Part shown: in pieces, positions 60,452 to 64,000 of the stretch
How positions within the stretch are numbered: position 1 is the first letter of the stretch
Layout of the letters: the number at the start of each line of letters is the position of its first letter
Source of the DNA: Lasioglossum baleicum
Taxonomy: Eukaryota; Arthropoda; Insecta; Hymenoptera; Halictidae
Direction: 5' to 3'
DNA length: 64,000 bases
Assembly (NCBI RefSeq): GCF_051020765.1
Contig: NW_027469103.1
Location: forward strand, 1 to 64,000
Position numbers and translations under genes: made by a program
The notes under the pieces: generated by a model
What the model saw: only the letters and a program-made list of their open reading frames with translations
Databases searched by the model: none
What the model was told of the DNA's origin: nothing

Positions 60452-62728
60452 TCATTCATGAGACGCATCGTCCGGAGGTACTCCGCGTAGGGAGCACAGT
60501 TCTCGGCGAGTATTTCCTATATTTGTACGAAACACTGGTCGCACTGAAATGTTGTCGGTGTCGGCACGTGGGGCTGGGGCTGGTTTTGTAATGTCCGACA
60601 AGTCGTATTCGCAATGCTCATTTTTCGACTGTCTTTTCTCGGGGTTTAGGGTGGGTGGGGAATCACTTTGTTCACTAACACTTTCACTTTTGTCTTTTCT
60701 TATCTGCGTCCAGATGAGTGTCACGTTTCGCTGACGCGGGGTTTGCGTTGGATTATTCGGCGCACGCTTGAGTTTGTTTGCATGTACAATCTTAAAATGG
60801 TTCCCTACTTTAATTTTTACATTGTTTGAGTCTAGGATGTCGCAAATTTCGTGAGGACCCGTATATTGCGCATGTTCTATATCTTCCGGTGGTCGAAGGA
60901 GATTTTGCCGATGCTGGGCTTCGAATTTCGCTCGCTTATTCTCATAGGGATATCCTTTATCGCGAGGGTACTCTGATTTATATTGCTTTCTTGCTGACGC
61001 GTATTTCGCTGTAGCGCAGAGATTAATTTTATCGTATTCGTTTCGCTTCGCATGGCAACGTGCAGATGGAAGTTGAAAGGAATCGAGTTTCTGTGGATCA
61101 TCAAAGATATGATTGTGAAGTAAGTTATGAAGTTCTTTTACTCTGGAGGCTTTGATATCCTTCTCTGGTTTAGAACTGTCACTGGGTTTATTGTGCAATA
61201 TAGAACAGACCTGCTTACATATGGGTCTTGAAGATCTTTGATTGTCGTAGGAATGGAGTTGGTCTTGGAATTGATCGGGCTGGTTACCGGAGTTAGTATA
61301 AAAGTCGGGCTGGTTACCGGAGTTAGTATAAAGATCGGGCTGGTTACCGGAGTTAGTATGAGAATCGGGCTGGTTACCGGAGTTAGAATAAGAATCGGGC
61401 TGGTTACCGGAGTTAGTATAAGAATCGGGCTGGTTACCGGAGTTAGTAATGTCGGGATGGTTACCGAATGCGTCGGGATGGTTCCCGGAATTGGAAAGGT
61501 CGGGATGGTTACCGAATACGTCGGGATGATACCCGGAATTAGAATGGTCGGGATGGTTACCGAATACGTCGGGATGGTTCCCGGAATTAGAAAGGTCGGA
61601 ATGGTTACCGAATACGTCGGGATGATACCCGGAAGTAGAATGGTCGGAAGAGTACGACTCGATTTCTTCCATCTCCAATGGGGGCAATCGAAATGAAACT
61701 CTTTCCGACGAGGTGTTAAAACACCGGAGGCTCGCTTTGCCTTTACGATTGGTGACGACGCAGTCACCCAGGAATACATCCGGCGCTACGTTAACACGGC
61801 GGATATATCCCTGTTTGGGTCCTTCGACGTCGACCGCTATGCACGCAACGGTACGAGGTTCGAGGACGAATTCTTCGGATTTCGGAGGAGTCTTTGTTCG
61901 GACTCGATCCTCACGCTCCACGATCCGACTTCTCGCAGTGTACTCTGATATCTCTCGAGTCTCCTTCGATTCCGGCCGGCTTTTCACGGCGTTTTTCTCT
62001 AGGGAGTACTCGATCGAATCCCGAGGAGGCATTGAAATAACCTCCGTCACCGGAGCTCTGCAAGGTCTGACCGCGGGTGCACGAGGATTTGAGGAAGACA
62101 CTCGAACGTTCCTTGCCGAATGTTCCTCACGCTCGACGGCTGGAGTTTTAACGAGATCATTGGTCATAGACGAAGGCATTGAAATAACCTCTGCTGCCAA
62201 TTTATCGCGAGGCTCAGCCGCGGGCGCGCAAGGGTTCGAGAAGGGAACCCGAATGTTTCCTATCATAATGTATTCATTCGCAAAGGAAATCTCGGCTCCT
62301 GTTCTGAAGAAGGGAGAACCGAGGATTCCGTCGATGTTAATTGGGAAGTTTTCTTCCAAGACATGAAATTCGATAGGGTTTTGACCCTGTAAGTGTATTT
62401 TAATTTGACCGAGAGTTGGAATGGATCCCTCGGTTATTCCTTGGACTTCTATAGTGTTCGTATGATCTATAGGTAGATTTGGTTCTAGACTTGACGCACG
62501 AATTAAATTGATCTCCGAACCCGTGTCCAACAAAAATTCACACTTCTTTTGTAATTGGGGGGCGGAGATTTTTACGCGCGGGATTGGTGAGTCTGCAGCA
62601 AGATTTACTGCTGAGACGAATCGTCGGACTGGTCGTTCGTCCGGATAGCTGTTTGGGTGCGGGCTGTAGTTTGAGTTGAAGATGCGGCCTCCCGCCTTGG
62701 GTTGGCTTCGGTCGGGAGGCCGGACTCG
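60452..62728 (-). CDS. Z PR-linker-spacer-IN C-terminus frame (Gag -1 frameshift product)
   Basis: Numbered from the codon at 62533, 693 residues. PR with DTGSE 3-7, duplicated EVISMP segment, post-PR domain, 4 + 6 tandem repeats, spacer module nearly the same as E5, then a direct in-frame join to AQYTGPHEI of the integrase C-terminus and the standard tail ending SLRGVPPDDASHE. The join differs from that of E5 by about 13 codons, so E5 and Z are related but distinct deletion forms, or a common form was trimmed further. Confidence 0.85.
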   Translation of the reverse strand, partial: RVRPPDRSQPKAGGRIFNSNYSPHPNSYPDERPVRRFVSAVNLAADSPIPRVKISAPQLQKKCEFLLDTGSEINLIRASSLEPNLPIDHTNTIEVQGITEGSIPTLGQIKIHLQGQNPIEFHVLEENFPINIDGILGSPFFRTGAEISFANEYIMIGNIRVPFSNPCAPAAEPRDKLAAEVISMPSSMTNDLVKTPAVEREEHSARNVRVSSSNPRAPAVRPCRAPVTEVISMPPRDSIEYSLEKNAVKSRPESKETREISEYTARSRIVEREDRVRTKTPPKSEEFVLEPRTVACIAVDVEGPKQGYIRRVNVAPDVFLGDCVVTNRKGKASLRCFNTSSERVSFRLPPLEMEEIESYSSDHSTSGYHPDVFGNHSDLSNSGNHPDVFGNHPDHSNSGYHPDVFGNHPDLSNSGNHPDAFGNHPDITNSGNQPDSYTNSGNQPDSYSNSGNQPDSHTNSGNQPDLYTNSGNQPDFYTNSGNQPDQFQDQLHSYDNQRSSRPICKQVCSILHNKPSDSSKPEKDIKASRVKELHNLLHNHIFDDPQKLDSFQLPSARCHAKRNEYDKINLCATAKYASARKQYKSEYPRDKGYPYENKRAKFEAQHRQNLLRPPEDIEHAQYTGPHEICDILDSNNVKIKVGNHFKIVHANKLKRAPNNPTQTPRQRNVTLIWTQIRKDKSESVSEQSDSPPTLNPEKRQSKNEHCEYDLSDITKPAPAPRADTDNISVRPVFRTNIGNTRRELCSLRGVPPDDASHE
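61274..61645 (-). repeat. In-frame tandem repeats, Z
   Basis: Four 16-codon and six 10-codon units. Confidence 0.86.
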
Positions 62729-63963
62729 TTTCCCGACCTCCTATTATTATTAAAAGCGCGCTTACGGCACTCGTGAATATCGTGCCCGGGGACTTTGCAG
62801 TAGTTGCAAAATTTGTTAGAGCTTGAGGGGCGATCTGTGCGACCATCGCGGTACGTGTTTTGGTCGCGAGGATTATTTTCCCATCGCCGTTGCGGCGTCG
62901 GGGAGCGATAAGAGTCCCGGTTTAAGTTTCTTGAGGACTGCTGAGACGAGTCCGGTCTGTTATCGCGGCGTTCTTGAGTTCGCTCTGGAATGTCACGAGG
63001 GGACTCGTACGTGGAACGCGGGCGATACGGCCGGTTATCAGAGAAGCTGACTCGTTTTTCTTCGCGGATCAATTCTCGTCGACGAGTCTGGTCTGACTCA
63101 TACTGCCTGTAAGCAGAGATGGCTGCTTCGAAAACAGTGGCAGGATTTCGCGAAGGGCAATGAAGCACTTCGGCACGCAGCTGGGGAAGGAGACCTCGTA
63201 GGAAGCAATCTACTACGAAGCGATCTAGTTCTTCGTAATCAAGGCCAATATCTGTGGCATCTTGAATCGCGGTTCGAAGGTCTTTAACGCGATTGATGAA
63301 GTCTAAGATGTGCTCGTTTGGAGCTTGGAGTACACTCGCGAGATCGCCACGGTACTGGTCCACGAATTTATATGGGCCCAGCACTGTACGTAACTTTTCG
63401 CATAGTGCAGAAATTGTGGATGTGTGCTCGCCTTCTATAGCGGCATAAGCACGATCGTGGAGTTTATTGCAGAGCAATTTCGTGAGGGCACGCTCTGCAG
63501 TGGCCGGTACGGTGTCACGCGCGCGTTTGCATGCACGTATGAATTGTAGGACGGAAGACGAAGTTCCGTCGAATCTAGGGACAAGCTCGGCGGCTTGTTT
63601 TAGAGCGAAATTACCAGTAGGTTCATACTGTGGGATTTCGCGTGGCTCTGGCGGTGAAGGTTCCCGCATATTAGAGACGTTACTAGGGCCTGGTGTAGGC
63701 GATTGTTGACGTAGGGTTTGACTCGTGATTTGGATGTTATGAAGCTCTTTTCGTATTTCATCGAGCATATTCTTTTGGTTTTGTGCGTCTTCTTCATATT
63801 TGAGACGCAATTTGGCAATAAAATCAGTTTCTTCTTTGAGATATTGCTCTCTACGGGCGAGGTCTTGCGCGTAAAGGAGTAACTCTTCCTCGGTCATTGG
63901 GGGAAGGTCTGCTTTAAGATCTGCTCGGAGATCCTTTTGAGATCGCGTGATTGGGCGAGACAT
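62605..63963 (-). CDS. gag: Z Gag polyprotein
   Basis: 452 residues, family B type with private changes near the N-terminus (ADLKADLPP) and in the capsid (GEHTST). Zinc knuckle at 386-399. The start codon is 37 bp from the window end; intact. Confidence 0.92.
   Translation of the reverse strand: MSRPITRSQKDLRADLKADLPPMTEEELLLYAQDLARREQYLKEETDFIAKLRLKYEEDAQNQKNMLDEIRKELHNIQITSQTLRQQSPTPGPSNVSNMREPSPPEPREIPQYEPTGNFALKQAAELVPRFDGTSSSVLQFIRACKRARDTVPATAERALTKLLCNKLHDRAYAAIEGEHTSTISALCEKLRTVLGPYKFVDQYRGDLASVLQAPNEHILDFINRVKDLRTAIQDATDIGLDYEELDRFVVDCFLRGLLPQLRAEVLHCPSRNPATVFEAAISAYRQYESDQTRRRELIREEKRVSFSDNRPYRPRSTYESPRDIPERTQERRDNRPDSSQQSSRNLNRDSYRSPTPQRRWENNPRDQNTYRDGRTDRPSSSNKFCNYCKVPGHDIHECRKRAFNNNRRSGNESGLPTEANPRREAASSTQTTARTQTAIRTNDQSDDSSQQ
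62686..62734 (-). promoter_or_regulatory. -1 ribosomal frameshift signal, Z
   Basis: GGGAAAC at 62734-62728 (sense), 6-nt spacer, 9-bp stem and 18-nt loop. Confidence 0.85.
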
Positions 63964-64000
63964 TTTGAAAGATATAAATGGGATTTAAGACATGTGAACT

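Larger units (their letters stand above)
58420..64000 (-). mobile_element. Element Z: family B, RT/integrase-less LTR retrotransposon, truncated by window end
   Basis: 3' LTR 58420-60385, then PR-spacer-IN C-terminus frame and gag. The 5' leader and LTR lie beyond 64000. Lacks RT, RNase H and integrase core like E5, but has no cysteine-rich cargo. Confidence 0.93.

Overview
The window is insect-type (arthropod) repetitive DNA, built entirely of LTR retrotransposons nested inside one another. I see no ordinary host gene, tRNA or rRNA gene. The elements are Ty3/gypsy type (PR-RT-RNase H-integrase order, YLDD reverse transcriptase, CCHC Gag). Their primer-binding sites match the 3' end of an animal tRNA-Ser, as in Drosophila 17.6/297-type errantiviruses. 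The species cannot be read from the sequence; an ant or other hymenopteran is only a guess.

There are two related families. Family A has 1797-bp LTRs (sense strand starts TGTGACG, ends GTGACA). Family B has 1966/1967-bp LTRs (starts TGTTACG, ends GTGACA). Target-site duplications are 4 bp wherever both ends are visible, so the nesting can be solved exactly. A family A element H on the + strand (1..55771, its first 623 LTR bases lie before the window) carries five minus-strand insertions: E1 (A, 106..9030, TSD CCAG), E2 (A, 9178..18102, CAAT) and E3 (B, 18143..28664, TTAG) in its 5' LTR; E4 (A, 29690..40116, GGAC) beside its primer-binding site; and E5 (B, 44454..52899, GAGA) inside its env. 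H itself sits in an older minus-strand A LTR (O, 55772..55880). O is also hit by a B element X (+, from 55881). X is hit by Y (B, +, from 57561), and Y by Z (B, -, from 58420). X, Y and Z run off the right edge.

Gene content is split between copies that share LTRs, Gag and protease. In family A, E4 has a full Pol and no env, whereas H, E1 and E2 have a complete viral-type glycoprotein (env) where RT, RNase H and integrase should be. In family B, E3 has a full Pol, whereas E5 and Z lack RT, RNase H and the integrase core. Gag and Pol are joined in all copies by a textbook -1 frameshift signal (GGGAAAC, 6-7 nt spacer, 8-9 bp stem, 18-nt loop). This suggests a helper/partner system in which the pol copy supplies enzymes and the env copy supplies the glycoprotein.

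Other notable structures: a 172-codon sense ORF inside the family B LTR, intact in all six complete copies and changing mostly at synonymous sites; a strong heat-shock-element-like array in the same LTR; a duplicated primer-binding site found only in the env-type A copies; covarying hairpins and a 115-bp cruciform in the A LTR; a variable-number protein repeat between protease and RT; and a cysteine-rich cargo domain shared by E4 and E5.
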